Shown in pieces: positions 36,529 through 45,700 of a stretch of DNA of 64,000 bases. The number at the start of each line of letters is the position of its first letter. Position 1 is the first letter of the stretch. The notes below the pieces were generated by a model. The model had not been told where the DNA came from. It searched no databases and was given only the letters and a program-made list of their open reading frames with translations. The DNA comes from an uncultured Collinsella sp. (GTDB taxonomy: Bacteria; Actinomycetota; Coriobacteriia; Coriobacteriales; Coriobacteriaceae). The position numbers and the translations under genes were made by a program. The stretch covers positions 1 through 64,000 of the forward strand of contig CAUFWM010000002.1 of assembly GCA_959596505.1 (NCBI GenBank). The letters are read 5' to 3'.

Positions 36529-37539
36529 ATGTCTCTTAAAAACACTGTTTATGATGCCATTAACTCAAATAAGTTTGGTAAGGCATTCTTAAAAGCTCGT
36601 CGCGATCTTAGGGGCGACGAGGCCGTGCAGGCCATTCAATCCGGAACTCATGACTTTATCGATCGGAGTAAGGGCAGCGACAAGCTCTGCATTATTCTCG
36701 CTGGATATAAGCCAACATTATGGGAAGACGTTTTTGGGCGTATAGCGGCATATGTGCCTTCCGATGTTGATGTGTGCGTAATGACCAGCGGACTTGTGAA
36801 CGAAGAGCTTAAGCAAATTGCTGCTGATCACGATTGGTCCTATCTGTCGACTTCTGTTAACCATCTTTCTGTTGTTCAGAACATTGCCATTGAATGCCAT
36901 CCGAAGGCTAAGTGGATTTATAAGCTCGATGAGGATATGTTTCTGACCAAGGGCTTTTTTGAGGCAATGCTTGATACCTACAAGGAGCTTGAGTCAAATA
37001 CTCTTTACAAGCCAGCGTTTGTCTCTCCTTTAATTAATGTAAGTTGCTATGGGCACCTTCGCTTGCTTGATAAATTGAATCTTCTTGATGATTTCAGGCA
37101 AACTGGACTCACGGATATGAAGTATTCTGATGGCTTGCACCACAATCGTCAGGTCATTTCTGACCCTAAGGTTGCTCTTTATATGTGGGGCGAGTCTCAG
37201 CCTGTATTGCGCGATATCGATGCGCTTACAGAGCGCTTCTCGATTGAAAATGAAGGTTTCCAGTATTCAATTTGCCCGATTCGCTATAGCATCGGTGCCA
37301 TTCTGTTCACGCGCGATGCATGGAATGAGTTTGGGCATTTCCCGTTGACCTTTGTCGGAGGTCCATATGGCCTTGGAGATGATGAGGAACATATTTGCAA
37401 CTATGCATGCTTTACTGGGCGAGTGATGGTTGTAAATGAAAACATTGTTGTGGGCCATCTTGGTTACGGTGGCGCGCAAACAAAGACGATGGTTGAGTAC
37501 CACGCCAATCATCGCGACCAATTTAAACTTAAGGCGTAG
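36529..37539 (+). CDS. Putative GT-A type glycosyltransferase
   Basis: The 336-residue soluble protein shows LCIILAGYKPTLWEDVFGRI, then WIYKLDEDMFLTKGFF, with LDEDMF in the place of a GT-A DxD motif, and GPYGLGDDEEHICNYACFTG near the C-terminus where a catalytic Asp/Glu would sit. I cannot name a family with certainty. TAGGAG precedes the ATG. It is followed after 11 bases by the DUF4422 protein, so the two probably work together on the surface glycan. Confidence 0.72.
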   Translation: MSLKNTVYDAINSNKFGKAFLKARRDLRGDEAVQAIQSGTHDFIDRSKGSDKLCIILAGYKPTLWEDVFGRIAAYVPSDVDVCVMTSGLVNEELKQIAADHDWSYLSTSVNHLSVVQNIAIECHPKAKWIYKLDEDMFLTKGFFEAMLDTYKELESNTLYKPAFVSPLINVSCYGHLRLLDKLNLLDDFRQTGLTDMKYSDGLHHNRQVISDPKVALYMWGESQPVLRDIDALTERFSIENEGFQYSICPIRYSIGAILFTRDAWNEFGHFPLTFVGGPYGLGDDEEHICNYACFTGRVMVVNENIVVGHLGYGGAQTKTMVEYHANHRDQFKLKA

Positions 37540-37550
37540 CCGGGGGATAT

Positions 37551-39443
37551 ATGTCTAAACCCAACATCAAGATTCTAGTTTCGTGTCATAAGCCCGTCTG
37601 CATTCCTTGTTCCGACCTGTATCTACCTGTTCATGTCGGCTCTTTGGGTAAGGAGACTATTCCTGGATGCCAGCGCGATGATTGCGGCGAGAATATCTCC
37701 AATCGGAATTTCACTTTTTGTGAAATGAGCGGTCAGTATTGGGCTTGGAAAAACTTAGAGGCAGATTATGTTGGCCAATGCCATTACCGCCGTTTTTTCA
37801 ATTTTGATGAGAAGAAATATGAGTCGAACGATCATGCTCAGATTGAGGATGACTGTTTGTCTCCACTGTCAATTAAAAAGTATCAGCTAGCAAACGAGTC
37901 TTTGATTAGGGACTGTGTCGAGAAGGTCGACCTTGTACGTGCTCCTTATTGGGACGTGAGGGGAGTTCCCACCCCTTGCGGCCCTAAAAAAACTATAAGG
38001 GACCATATGTGTGCTTATGGCCTTGTTACTCAAGCCGAGCTAGACCATATGGTTGATATTTGCAAGATTGCTCAGCCTGATTATGTAGACGAGCTTGTCG
38101 CATATCTTAACGGTTCCAAGTATCTGGGCTATAACTGCTTCGTGATGAAGAAGACCCTCTTCGATGAACTCTGTGCATTTGAGTTTTCGATTCTTCAGCA
38201 GTTTGACTTTGAATACGACTATGAGAACAAGACGACTACTCACAAACGTATTTGTGGCTATTTGGGCGAGATCCTATACAGCGTATTCGTTTCTCATATC
38301 TCTAAGAGGGGGATTAAGATCGCTGAGCGTCCGCTTGTTTTCTTTGAAGAGACGCCTGCTCCGATTGACGCTGCTGTAGTCGATAGCCAAACGGTTGATA
38401 TCGTATGGCGCTATGCGGAATCGACGCCTATTAAATTTTCCGTCGCGCTGGAGAGCTTAATTCGTCAGCTTGACGCGACTCGAAAGTATCGATTGCTTCT
38501 AATTCATAATTGTCAGTTTAACTTTGCCAATTGCCTTAACATACTCGAGGCTATTCCGGAGAATCTTGAAATTAGACAAGCAACTTTCCCGGTAGTTGGA
38601 CCCAACGACCTCTTTGGTTCTATGGATGCCGCTGAAGCGCATATTGTCCTTCCTTTTATGCTTCCTCGCATCATGGATGCCGATTCGACTAGTCATCATC
38701 GAGTTCTTTGGGTTGAGGGGTGTGCTTTCTTTAAAAAAGACCCAGCCGTAATTATTGAAGGTTCAGTATATTCACTCGCTGCTATAAAGAGCGTTTTCCT
38801 CGAGAAAGAGCTTAATAAGCCCGTTTCGTCTCGTTTGCGCGACTTATATCTTGCTGCTGCAGGTGGCTGGGAGATGAGCGAGGCGTCCGCTCTTATAGTT
38901 GATTTGTCTCAGCTTTCTACTATCTGTCCTGAGCCATATGAGTTGTACTGTGCCTGTGCATCTGAGCTGGGCATCGATCCAAGAGGCGATTTGGCTAAAG
39001 AGTTTCAAAAGTATCAGTCGCATAAAAAGAAACCGGGCAGCGCTAAAGATGCTTTCTGCTTCCCGCTAAGCGTATTTGCGGTTCGAGGCCTTATGATGCG
39101 CAAACTAAATTTCAGCTTTATCCCGAATTCGAGCAGTATGCCCGTGGTGTCCTTTGAAGAAGTTGGCATGTGGGCCAACGAGTGCACGGCAAAGGAGTAT
39201 AAGGCCTCCGATGAGAGTGGATTGTTGCTCTATTCATCGGATACGACTCCATTCTCTGAACCGGCGAATGCACTTTGTCGTGATTATTGGCGTTTGGCCA
39301 GGTGTATGGATGCGTATGAGTCACTTTTAGTTATGCTTGCGGAATACCGACCGCTTGGATTAAAACGGACGTTGTTTCCAGTTGGGACTAGGCGACATAG
39401 GGTTATGTTTAAGATGGTTTCCCTGATTCGACGCTTTCGTTAA
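37551..39443 (+). CDS. DUF4422 glycosyltransferase fused to a GT8-like degenerate domain
   Basis: The 630-residue protein has two parts. Residues 1-265 are DUF4422 (ILVSCHKPVCIPC, CGENISNRNFTFCEMSGQYW, AWKNL, GQCHYRRFF). From about 278 on the fold pattern looks like GT8 (DIVWRYAESTPIKFSVALES, IVLPFMLPRIM, HHRVLWVEGCAFFKKDP). In active GT8 enzymes the last block reads close to YLDADT; here it is WVEGCA, so this half probably cannot bind the metal. The C-terminal half may be structural or acceptor-binding. No membrane segment. Confidence 0.78.
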   Translation: MSKPNIKILVSCHKPVCIPCSDLYLPVHVGSLGKETIPGCQRDDCGENISNRNFTFCEMSGQYWAWKNLEADYVGQCHYRRFFNFDEKKYESNDHAQIEDDCLSPLSIKKYQLANESLIRDCVEKVDLVRAPYWDVRGVPTPCGPKKTIRDHMCAYGLVTQAELDHMVDICKIAQPDYVDELVAYLNGSKYLGYNCFVMKKTLFDELCAFEFSILQQFDFEYDYENKTTTHKRICGYLGEILYSVFVSHISKRGIKIAERPLVFFEETPAPIDAAVVDSQTVDIVWRYAESTPIKFSVALESLIRQLDATRKYRLLLIHNCQFNFANCLNILEAIPENLEIRQATFPVVGPNDLFGSMDAAEAHIVLPFMLPRIMDADSTSHHRVLWVEGCAFFKKDPAVIIEGSVYSLAAIKSVFLEKELNKPVSSRLRDLYLAAAGGWEMSEASALIVDLSQLSTICPEPYELYCACASELGIDPRGDLAKEFQKYQSHKKKPGSAKDAFCFPLSVFAVRGLMMRKLNFSFIPNSSSMPVVSFEEVGMWANECTAKEYKASDESGLLLYSSDTTPFSEPANALCRDYWRLARCMDAYESLLVMLAEYRPLGLKRTLFPVGTRRHRVMFKMVSLIRRFR

Positions 39444-39495
39444 TGGATGTTACTTGTCCGCGTTCTGTTCGTTGAGTTTCTGGTGATTAAGATTG

Positions 39496-39528
39496 AGCCG
39501 CGTTATTGGGTTGTCTAATAGCGCGGCT
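39496..39528 (+). terminator. Hairpin downstream of the DUF4422 fusion, probable terminator
   Basis: AGCCGCGTTATT (39496-39507) pairs with AATAGCGCGGCT (39517-39528) over 12 bp with one G-T pair. The following bases (GTTAACTTCTT) are only moderately T-rich. A second inverted repeat, 39553-39587 (ATGGGGTCG with CGACCCCAT), lies between the two convergent genes and may terminate the minus-strand licD transcript. Confidence 0.6.
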
Positions 39529-39601
39529 GTTAACTTCTTGCTGAATTTAATTATGGGGTCGGTATTATTAATTAAATATCGACCCCATTGATAATTGGAT
39601 C

Positions 39602-40678
39602 CTATGACTCTTGATCTTCTAGTGCGCGAAGGTTTTCTTTATTGATGTGTTCGCGGTGTGTCGAAATATCTTTCGGCACTCGGTAGATATCTCCATATAC
39701 GTCTTCGGTGAACTTTCTGAGATTATTCGGTGCCTGGCAGGGAATCTGTTCAAAAGAAATAGTTTGTGTTGGGAATACATCCTGTTTTGAACATGCCCAT
39801 TGATACTCAGACAAAATGTAGATATTCTCGATACCCCAAAGCATTCCATTGGTTGCCTGCGCATCTATTATTCCTTGATCGATTTCAATCGAGCGGTATT
39901 TTGCAAACGTTTCTTCTATTTGGGTTGTAAGCGGATCGGATGCTGGAATGAATTCCTTTTCCTTCCATTCGCTGTAGTAGGGGGCGTCTTTCATCTCAGC
40001 TATCATTTTCATTCTTAGTTCTAGCTGTTTTTCAAACGTCTTTTTATCGGCGTTGCCGCTCTCTTCAAATATGAACAAGTCTAAAAAGCAGGGATTATTA
40101 ATGTCTGCGTACATAAAACGAACTTGCTTACAGAAGTTCCAGACATCGTAAACGATTGAGATTCGATACCGTTCGTCATCGCTGACAATATCGATAAGTC
40201 TGTCAATCTCCGATCGCATCATGCCGAGATCGCTATCATCATCCCAAGGAATAAAGCCCTGGTGTCGGATTGCTCCAAGAAGCGTTCCGAATGCAATCCA
40301 GTATTGAAGACCGTTGTCTTTACATAATGAGTCAAACTCTCCAAGCAGCTTTGCACATCCGAGCTGCATTGCCCTGAGCCCGCCGTTGGCTTCCGGAAGC
40401 GACGCGAAAAAACGCTTCTTTGCGTCTTGCAGATCTTCGTTGTCGTTTCGGTAAAGCTGCCAAAGCATCGTTTCGATTCTCATCGAAACGCCGTCGTTAT
40501 CACTTTTAAGCCATTCGGCCCTAAAATTCAGGTTGTCGTTAATACCGTTGTCGGCCTGCTCGATCCTCGCATTGATGGATCGGTTGAGTTCATAGAGTTC
40601 ATTGACATCTGAGCGAAGATCTCTAATTGCTCGCTTTGATGCGGGAAGATGGTCGGCGATGCGTGACAGGATGCCCAT
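39602..40678 (-). CDS. LicD-family phosphotransferase
   Basis: The 358-residue protein has an N-terminal coiled-coil-like stretch (about 15-50) and a LicD/fukutin-type domain with LQYWIAFGTLLGAIRHQGFI and PWDDDSDLGMMRSEIDRL, whose Asp residues bind metal. LicD enzymes move phosphocholine or other phospho-alcohols onto surface polysaccharides or teichoic acids. AAGGAT precedes the ATG. It stands alone on the minus strand. The head group is not known; TagD at 43.7 kb makes CDP-glycerol, a possible donor by inference. Confidence 0.88.
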   Translation of the reverse strand: MGILSRIADHLPASKRAIRDLRSDVNELYELNRSINARIEQADNGINDNLNFRAEWLKSDNDGVSMRIETMLWQLYRNDNEDLQDAKKRFFASLPEANGGLRAMQLGCAKLLGEFDSLCKDNGLQYWIAFGTLLGAIRHQGFIPWDDDSDLGMMRSEIDRLIDIVSDDERYRISIVYDVWNFCKQVRFMYADINNPCFLDLFIFEESGNADKKTFEKQLELRMKMIAEMKDAPYYSEWKEKEFIPASDPLTTQIEETFAKYRSIEIDQGIIDAQATNGMLWGIENIYILSEYQWACSKQDVFPTQTISFEQIPCQAPNNLRKFTEDVYGDIYRVPKDISTHREHINKENLRALEDQES

Positions 40679-40851
40679 TCTGTATCCTTCGTGTTGAGAA
40701 TAGAGTTCTGTTTAATATAGCCTACGTAGTTCGATGGTTTTGCGACGACTGATTAAATCTGGATGAGTGGAGCCCGGCTTCCACTAAGCGGTGGATAGCA
40801 TGGTTAAATGCTAAACAAAATATATATATCGCCCTTTAATTTGTTGCCTCG

Positions 40852-41787
40852 CTAGTGATTGCATTCTGTTTTGCTATACACCTGCAGTTCCCATTGCTTT
40901 TTCTCAACTTTTGCTATTGAGTCGAGGATGAGGCCGGTTGCCAGGCTCAGCCCGCACAGAAACATGAATGAGACCGCGAGCATGGCTGTGGGGAAGCGGG
41001 GGACTAAGCCGGTTTGGAAGTACTCCGCAATAATTGGGATTCCGAGAGTGAGACCTATGATGGCAAAGATGAATGCAATAAGACTAAAGAATTTGAGCGG
41101 ACGATAGTCCTTAAAGAGTGTTCCGATCATTGCGATTACCTTAATGCCGTCGCTAACCGTGTTGAGCTTGGACTCGGAGCCTGCGGGTCTATCGCGATAC
41201 TCCACCGGCACATCTTTTATGCGCCAGCGGTGGTCGACGGCATGAATGGAGAGCTCGGTTTCGATCTGAAAGCCCTCGCTCAAGACGGGGAACGTCTTGA
41301 CGAAGGGTTTGCTCATGGCTCTATAGCCGGTCATCACGTCGTCAAAGCTGTAACCGTATATCCATTTAATCATGGCGCGAACAAGGTTGTTGCCAAAGCC
41401 GTGAAAGGCTCGTTTGTTCTCTTCGGCATAGGTGCCGTTTGACAGGCGATCGCCAACGGTCATATCCGCTTCGCCGTTAAGGATGGGATTGCAGAGTGAC
41501 TTGGCAGCTTCGGCGGGGTAGGTATCGTCGCCGTCGACCATCAAGTAGCATTCGGCATCGACATCACGGAACATTTGGCGGCACACGTTGCCTTTGCCCT
41601 GCCTGGGCTCGTGGCGCACCGTAGCCCCGTGCTGCTTAGCGATATGCGAAGTGTCATCGGAAGAGTTGTTGTCGTAGACATAGACAACTGCGCCGGGCAG
41701 CTCTCGATGAAAATCGTCGACAACTTTGCCAATCGTCAGTGCTTCGTTGTAACAGGGGATTATGACGGCGGTATTCGAATAGTCCAT
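40852..41787 (-). CDS. GT2 glycosyltransferase with C-terminal membrane helices (polyprenyl-phosphate type)
   Basis: The 311-residue protein has VIIPCYNEALTIGKVVDDFH, VYDNNSSDDT, CYLMVDGDDTYP and DVMTGYRAMSKPFVKTFPVL, the DPM1/GtrB pattern, plus two hydrophobic helices (about 230-255 and 265-290). It likely attaches a sugar to undecaprenyl phosphate at the membrane. AAAGGAGG precedes the ATG. It is divergent from the ABC exporter genes across a 161-base gap. Confidence 0.9.
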   Translation of the reverse strand: MDYSNTAVIIPCYNEALTIGKVVDDFHRELPGAVVYVYDNNSSDDTSHIAKQHGATVRHEPRQGKGNVCRQMFRDVDAECYLMVDGDDTYPAEAAKSLCNPILNGEADMTVGDRLSNGTYAEENKRAFHGFGNNLVRAMIKWIYGYSFDDVMTGYRAMSKPFVKTFPVLSEGFQIETELSIHAVDHRWRIKDVPVEYRDRPAGSESKLNTVSDGIKVIAMIGTLFKDYRPLKFFSLIAFIFAIIGLTLGIPIIAEYFQTGLVPRFPTAMLAVSFMFLCGLSLATGLILDSIAKVEKKQWELQVYSKTECNH

Positions 41788-41948
41788 GTAGGACCTCCTT
41801 TAATGACTCATCTGGTCGAAAGTATACCTATCGCCTGCCCCTTTGATTAGATATGGGTTAGTTTTCCAGATTTGTTGCGGTGGGTTATCGTTAACGTGGG
41901 AGGGCTATACTTTCCAATGTTATGTTTTACGAGACAAGGAGATGGTCC

Positions 41949-42794
41949 GTGGCTGACAATGTAGAGAGTCAGAAAGCGGTGGCTAAACCGGCCTCTCACG
42001 CTAAAAATGATTTCGAAAAGGACAAGTTCATTCTTAAGCAGCTTGTCACCAAAGATTTTAAAATTAAATATCGTCGCAGTGTTTTGGGCGTGGCATGGTC
42101 TGTGCTTAACCCACTGCTGATGATGGTTGTTATGTCGATTGTGTTTTCGACGATTTTTGGCCAGAGCCGCAATGGATCAATTACGCCTGAAATGTATCCG
42201 TTGTATCTGATTGTCGGTAACATTACGTTCTCCGTCATGTCCGAGTCGACGAACCAGGCGCTCATGTCCATCATTTGGGCGTCTTCTCTGCTTAAGAAGG
42301 TTAAGGTCCATCGCTGGGTGTTTCCGGTGCAGAAGGTGCTGTTTTCTCTTGTCAACTTTTCCTTCTCTTTGGTTGCCGTCGCCCTTGTTATGCTCTTTTT
42401 CCGTGTTGTCCCTACCTGGCATTTAATTCTGCTGCCGGTTTGCTTGCTGTTGCTTATGTGTTTCTGCATGGGCTTGGGCATGATGCTGTCGGCGCTGGCG
42501 GTCTTTTTCCGGGATGTTATGCATCTGTGGACTGTTGTTATCACGGCCTGGATGTATCTGACGCCTATTTTTTGGACGACCGATTACATCAGCCAAATGG
42601 CACATTGGATTCAGGTGCTCGTGGTTGTCAATCCCATGTACAACTATCTCCAGTTTATGCGTGATATCTTCCTGTTTAATACCGTGCCTTCTGCGCTTAC
42701 CTTTGGGCTGTGTGTTGTTTGGGCTGTTCTTGCCCTTGCTATTGGCTATACCGTGTTCCATAAGACCGAGCACAAGTTTATTCTCTACATCTAA
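41949..42794 (+). CDS. wzm: Polysaccharide ABC exporter permease (Wzm/TagG type)
   Basis: The 281-residue ABC-2 permease has FKIKYRRSVLGVAWSVLNPL, then LMMVVMSIVFSTIF, the amphipathic start and first helix of the TagG/Wzm family, six membrane segments and NPMYNYLQFMRD before the last pair. With the next gene it exports a lipid-linked polymer. GTG 41949 is preceded by AAGGAG at eight bases' spacing; the frame opens at 41922 without a ribosome binding site. The ATPase gene follows after 12 bases. Confidence 0.92.
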   Translation: MADNVESQKAVAKPASHAKNDFEKDKFILKQLVTKDFKIKYRRSVLGVAWSVLNPLLMMVVMSIVFSTIFGQSRNGSITPEMYPLYLIVGNITFSVMSESTNQALMSIIWASSLLKKVKVHRWVFPVQKVLFSLVNFSFSLVAVALVMLFFRVVPTWHLILLPVCLLLLMCFCMGLGMMLSALAVFFRDVMHLWTVVITAWMYLTPIFWTTDYISQMAHWIQVLVVVNPMYNYLQFMRDIFLFNTVPSALTFGLCVVWAVLALAIGYTVFHKTEHKFILYI

Positions 42795-42806
42795 GGAGTG
42801 CTGTTC

Positions 42807-43574
42807 ATGACTGAATCTGCTATTGATTACAGCAAGCAGCCCCTTGCTGTTGAGGTCAAAGACGTCACCATGATCTTTAACATGGCGTCTGAGTCGCTTA
42901 CAAACCTCAAGGAGTACTTTATTAAGCTCGCCAAGCACGAGCTGTTCTTTGAGGAGTTCCGTGCACTTAAGCACATTTCGTTTGATGTGCATCGCGGCGA
43001 GGTCGTTGGTCTTGTTGGCACCAATGGCTCCGGCAAGTCTACGATGCTCAAGATCATCGCTGGCGTTTTGGAGCCCAGCGAAGGCGAGGTTAAGGTCCAT
43101 GGCAATATTGCGCCGCTGATTGAGCTCGGTGCCGGCTTTGACCCGGAGCTTACCGCGCGTGAGAATATCTATCTGAACGGCGCGCTGCTTGGCTATACCA
43201 AGGAGTTTATCGACGCTAGTTTTGACGAGATCATTGAGTTCGCTGAGCTTAAAGACTTCGTTGACATGCCCTTGAAGAACTTCTCTTCGGGTATGGTTGC
43301 GCGCATTGCCTTTGCTATCGCCACGATTACCGAGCCAGATATCCTAATCGTCGATGAGACGCTTTCTGTTGGCGATGTCTTTTTCCAGCAGAAGTGTGAG
43401 CGTCGCATCCAGCACTTTATTGAGAGCGGCGACGTCACAGTTCTGTTCGTTTCTCACTCCATGGAGCAGGTTGAGCGCATTTGCCAGCGTGCCGTATGGA
43501 TCGAGAAGGGCGACCTGCGCATGGATGGCCCCGTGGATGAGGTCTGCAAGGCGTACCACGACCAGTTCAAGTAG
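42807..43574 (+). CDS. wzt: Polysaccharide ABC exporter ATPase (Wzt/TagH type)
   Basis: The 255-residue ATPase starts AIDYSKQPLAVEVKDVTMIF and has the long insertion NLKEYFIKLAKHELFFEEFR typical of this class. Walker A GTNGSGKST, a variant signature NFSSGMVARIAFA and Walker B ILIVDETLSVGD follow. It lacks the C-terminal carbohydrate-binding domain of long Wzt proteins, so substrate choice may not depend on end-group recognition. AAGGAG precedes ATG 42807. Confidence 0.93.
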   Translation: MTESAIDYSKQPLAVEVKDVTMIFNMASESLTNLKEYFIKLAKHELFFEEFRALKHISFDVHRGEVVGLVGTNGSGKSTMLKIIAGVLEPSEGEVKVHGNIAPLIELGAGFDPELTARENIYLNGALLGYTKEFIDASFDEIIEFAELKDFVDMPLKNFSSGMVARIAFAIATITEPDILIVDETLSVGDVFFQQKCERRIQHFIESGDVTVLFVSHSMEQVERICQRAVWIEKGDLRMDGPVDEVCKAYHDQFK

Positions 43575-43627
43575 GCTATAATTTATTAGCCGCGTGAACT
43601 TGCACTTGCTTGGATACGCGACTTTAT

Positions 43628-43701
43628 GCTCCATTAGCTCAGTTGGATAGAGCAGGGGACTTCTAATCCCAAGGTCGACGGTTCGAATCCGCCATGGAGC
43701 A
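43628..43701 (+). tRNA. tRNA-Arg (anticodon UCU)
   Basis: Cloverleaf: acceptor GCTCCAT/ATGGAGC, D-stem GCTC/GAGC, anticodon loop CTTCTAA, T-loop TTCGAAT. Anticodon UCU reads AGA. CCA is not encoded (discriminator A is followed by CCT). A terminator follows at 43715. Confidence 0.95.
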
Positions 43702-43714
43702 CCTCGTATTTACC

Positions 43715-43743
43715 GAGCCGTCAATGTGGCGGCTCTTCTTTTT
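43715..43743 (+). terminator. Terminator after tRNA-Arg(UCU)
   Basis: GAGCCG (43715-43720) pairs with CGGCTC (43730-43735) and runs into TTCTTTTT. It lies 13 bases after the tRNA, just before the tagD ribosome binding site. Confidence 0.75.
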
Positions 43744-43753
43744 GGAGCGGCTG

Positions 43754-44230
43754 ATGGGCGCACTTTCCTCTGTTCGGATTGAAGCAAACCCCGATTTGTT
43801 TGAAACTGGTTTAGTCGGTGCGGAGGGTCATCATTCCTTAAAACGAGTGCTTACCTATGGAACATTCGACCTACTGCATTATGGACACATTCGTCTCCTT
43901 CAGCAGGCTTCCAAGCTTGGCGATTATTTAATCGTAGGGTTGTCAACTGATGAATTTAATGCACTCAAAGGAAAGACCAGCTTTTACTCCTATGAAGTTC
44001 GGCGTGAGATGCTTGAGGCTCTACGCTATGTTGACTTGGTCATTCCCGAAAATGATTGGAATCAGAAGACGCGCGACGTCGAAATATACCATGCCGATAT
44101 TGTTTGTATGGGAGGGGATTGGGCTGGCGACCCTCGTTTCGAATCGCTAAAAGATATCTGCGATGTTGTCTACTTGAACCGAACCCCCGGAATCTCTACA
44201 ACAGAAGTAAAAAGCAGGCTTGCTCAGTAG
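43754..44230 (+). CDS. tagD: Glycerol-3-phosphate cytidylyltransferase (TagD-like)
   Basis: The 158-residue nucleotidyltransferase makes CDP-glycerol from CTP and glycerol-3-phosphate. RVLTYGTFDLLHYGHIRLLQ carries the HxGH-type motif, and RTPGISTTEV the C-terminal RxxGISTT. A 30-residue N-terminal extension precedes the usual start. ATG 43754 has GGAG six bases upstream. No CDP-glycerol glycerophosphotransferase (TagB/TagF) is present in the window, so the product may go to a polymer made elsewhere or to a LicD-type transfer. Confidence 0.88.
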   Translation: MGALSSVRIEANPDLFETGLVGAEGHHSLKRVLTYGTFDLLHYGHIRLLQQASKLGDYLIVGLSTDEFNALKGKTSFYSYEVRREMLEALRYVDLVIPENDWNQKTRDVEIYHADIVCMGGDWAGDPRFESLKDICDVVYLNRTPGISTTEVKSRLAQ

Positions 44231-44340
44231 GACCAATCCCGTGCATCATCAGTCCGTCTGCAAGGCAAAGCAGCGCCGCAATTCTTGTATTTAAGACTCT
44301 GAATTCAGGCTTGGCATATATTGAATCTTGGTATTGTCTA

Positions 44341-44384
44341 AACAGGGCCGCAAGACATGGGGATGACTTGCGGCCCTGTTTTCT
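44341..44384 (+). terminator. Rho-independent terminator after tagD
   Basis: A perfect 14-bp stem, AACAGGGCCGCAAG (44341-44354) and CTTGCGGCCCTGTT (44367-44380), is followed by TTCTTG; the stem's own TT adds to the tract. Confidence 0.85.
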
Positions 44385-44416
44385 TGAAAATAAGTAGCGC
44401 ACTTTGATTGCTTCAC

Positions 44417-44452
44417 AAAATTAGCCCGGCACAACGATTGCTGTACCGGGCT
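44417..44452 (-). terminator. Terminator of glf
   Basis: On the minus strand AGCCCGG (44446-44452) pairs with CCGGGCT (44423-44429), followed by AATTTTG. It lies 45 bases after the glf stop. Confidence 0.8.
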
Positions 44453-44497
44453 TACTGCTTTTGCAATTAAGGCTGTCTGCTTTGGCCTGCTGCGCCC

Positions 44498-45622
44498 CTA
44501 CGCCTCGGTCGGCTCCACGCCCAGCTCGTTGCGGACGAGCTCGAAGGCCGCGGCGATTGCCTTGTCCATGTCGTAGTACTTGTAGCCGCCCAGGCGACCG
44601 GCAAAGATCACGTCGCCCTCCTGCGCCGCCAGCTCCTCGTACTGCTTGTAGAGGGCCTCGTTCTTGGCGTCGTTGATGGGGTAGTAGGGCTCGTCTCCGG
44701 GCTTCCAGTCCGCCGGGTACTCGCGCGTGATGACGGTCTTGTCCTGCGTGCCGAACTCGAAGTGCTTGTGCTCGATGATTCGCGTGTAGGGAATCTCGCG
44801 CTCGGTGTAGTTGACCACGGCCACGCCCTGGTGGTCCTGCTCGTCGAGCGTCTCGGTCTCAAAGCGCAGGCTGCGATACTCCAGCGTGCCCAGTTTAAAG
44901 TCGTAGAACGCGTCGATAGGGCCGCAGTAGATCGTCTTGGCGGCGATATCGGGCTCGGCGGCGATCAGCTCCTTGTACTCCACGCCGCAGCGCACCTCGA
45001 TGCCCTCGAGCATGTTGGCGACCATCTTGGTGTAGCCGCCCATGGGGATGCCCTGGTAGCGGTCGTTGAAGTAGTTGTTGTCGTAGGTAAAGCGGCAGGG
45101 GAGGCGCTTGATGATGCTCGCGGGCAGGTCGCGACAGTCGCGGCCCCACTGCTTCTCGGTGTAGCCCTTCACGAGCGTCTCGAAGATGTCGCGGCCGACG
45201 AGCGACAGCGCCTGCTCCTCGAGGTTCTGCGGCTCGCCGATGTTCTCGGCAGCCACCTGCTCGGCGATCTTGGCCTTGGCGTCTGCCGGCGTGACGACGC
45301 CCGGCCACATCTTGGCGAAGGTGTTCATGTTGAAGGGCATGTTGTAGATGTTGCCGTGGAAGTTGGCGACCGGCGAGTTAACGTAGTTGTTGAACTCGGC
45401 GAAGCGGTTGACGTAGTCCCAGACGTCCTTCATAGAGGTGTGGAAGATATGTGCGCCGTAGCAGTGGACTTGGATGCCCTCGACGTCCTCGGTGTAGATG
45501 TTGCCGGCGATGTGGTCGCGCCGATCGATGACCAGGACCGACTTGCCGGCGCGCTTGGCGGCATTGGCAAAGACGGCGCCCGAAAGGCCGGCACCGACGA
45601 CAAGGTAATCGAACTGGGACAT
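44498..45622 (-). CDS. glf: UDP-galactopyranose mutase
   Basis: The 374-residue flavoenzyme converts UDP-galactopyranose to UDP-galactofuranose. It starts FDYLVVGAGLSGAVFANAAK (FAD-binding GxGxxG), with HCYGAHIFHTSMKDVWDYV, TEKQWGRDCRDLPASIIKRL and the C-terminal GRLGGYKYYDMDKAI, all Glf landmarks. ATG 45622 has AAAGGAG upstream; the frame opens further to 45697 without conservation. It suggests galactofuranose in the surface polymer, in line with the GlfT2-like GT at 12 kb. Confidence 0.96.
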   Translation of the reverse strand: MSQFDYLVVGAGLSGAVFANAAKRAGKSVLVIDRRDHIAGNIYTEDVEGIQVHCYGAHIFHTSMKDVWDYVNRFAEFNNYVNSPVANFHGNIYNMPFNMNTFAKMWPGVVTPADAKAKIAEQVAAENIGEPQNLEEQALSLVGRDIFETLVKGYTEKQWGRDCRDLPASIIKRLPCRFTYDNNYFNDRYQGIPMGGYTKMVANMLEGIEVRCGVEYKELIAAEPDIAAKTIYCGPIDAFYDFKLGTLEYRSLRFETETLDEQDHQGVAVVNYTEREIPYTRIIEHKHFEFGTQDKTVITREYPADWKPGDEPYYPINDAKNEALYKQYEELAAQEGDVIFAGRLGGYKYYDMDKAIAAAFELVRNELGVEPTEA

Positions 45623-45700
45623 GGATATGCTCCTTTGTATGTCAATTGGACAGTTACTTAAGCTTTGGGACAAACGCATCTGACTCATTTGCCCCATGGA

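Noticed and set aside
43694..43753. Longer tagD beginning within the tRNA
   Set aside because: That start lies in the tRNA acceptor stem and would cross the tRNA terminator; ATG 43754 has a proper GGAG.
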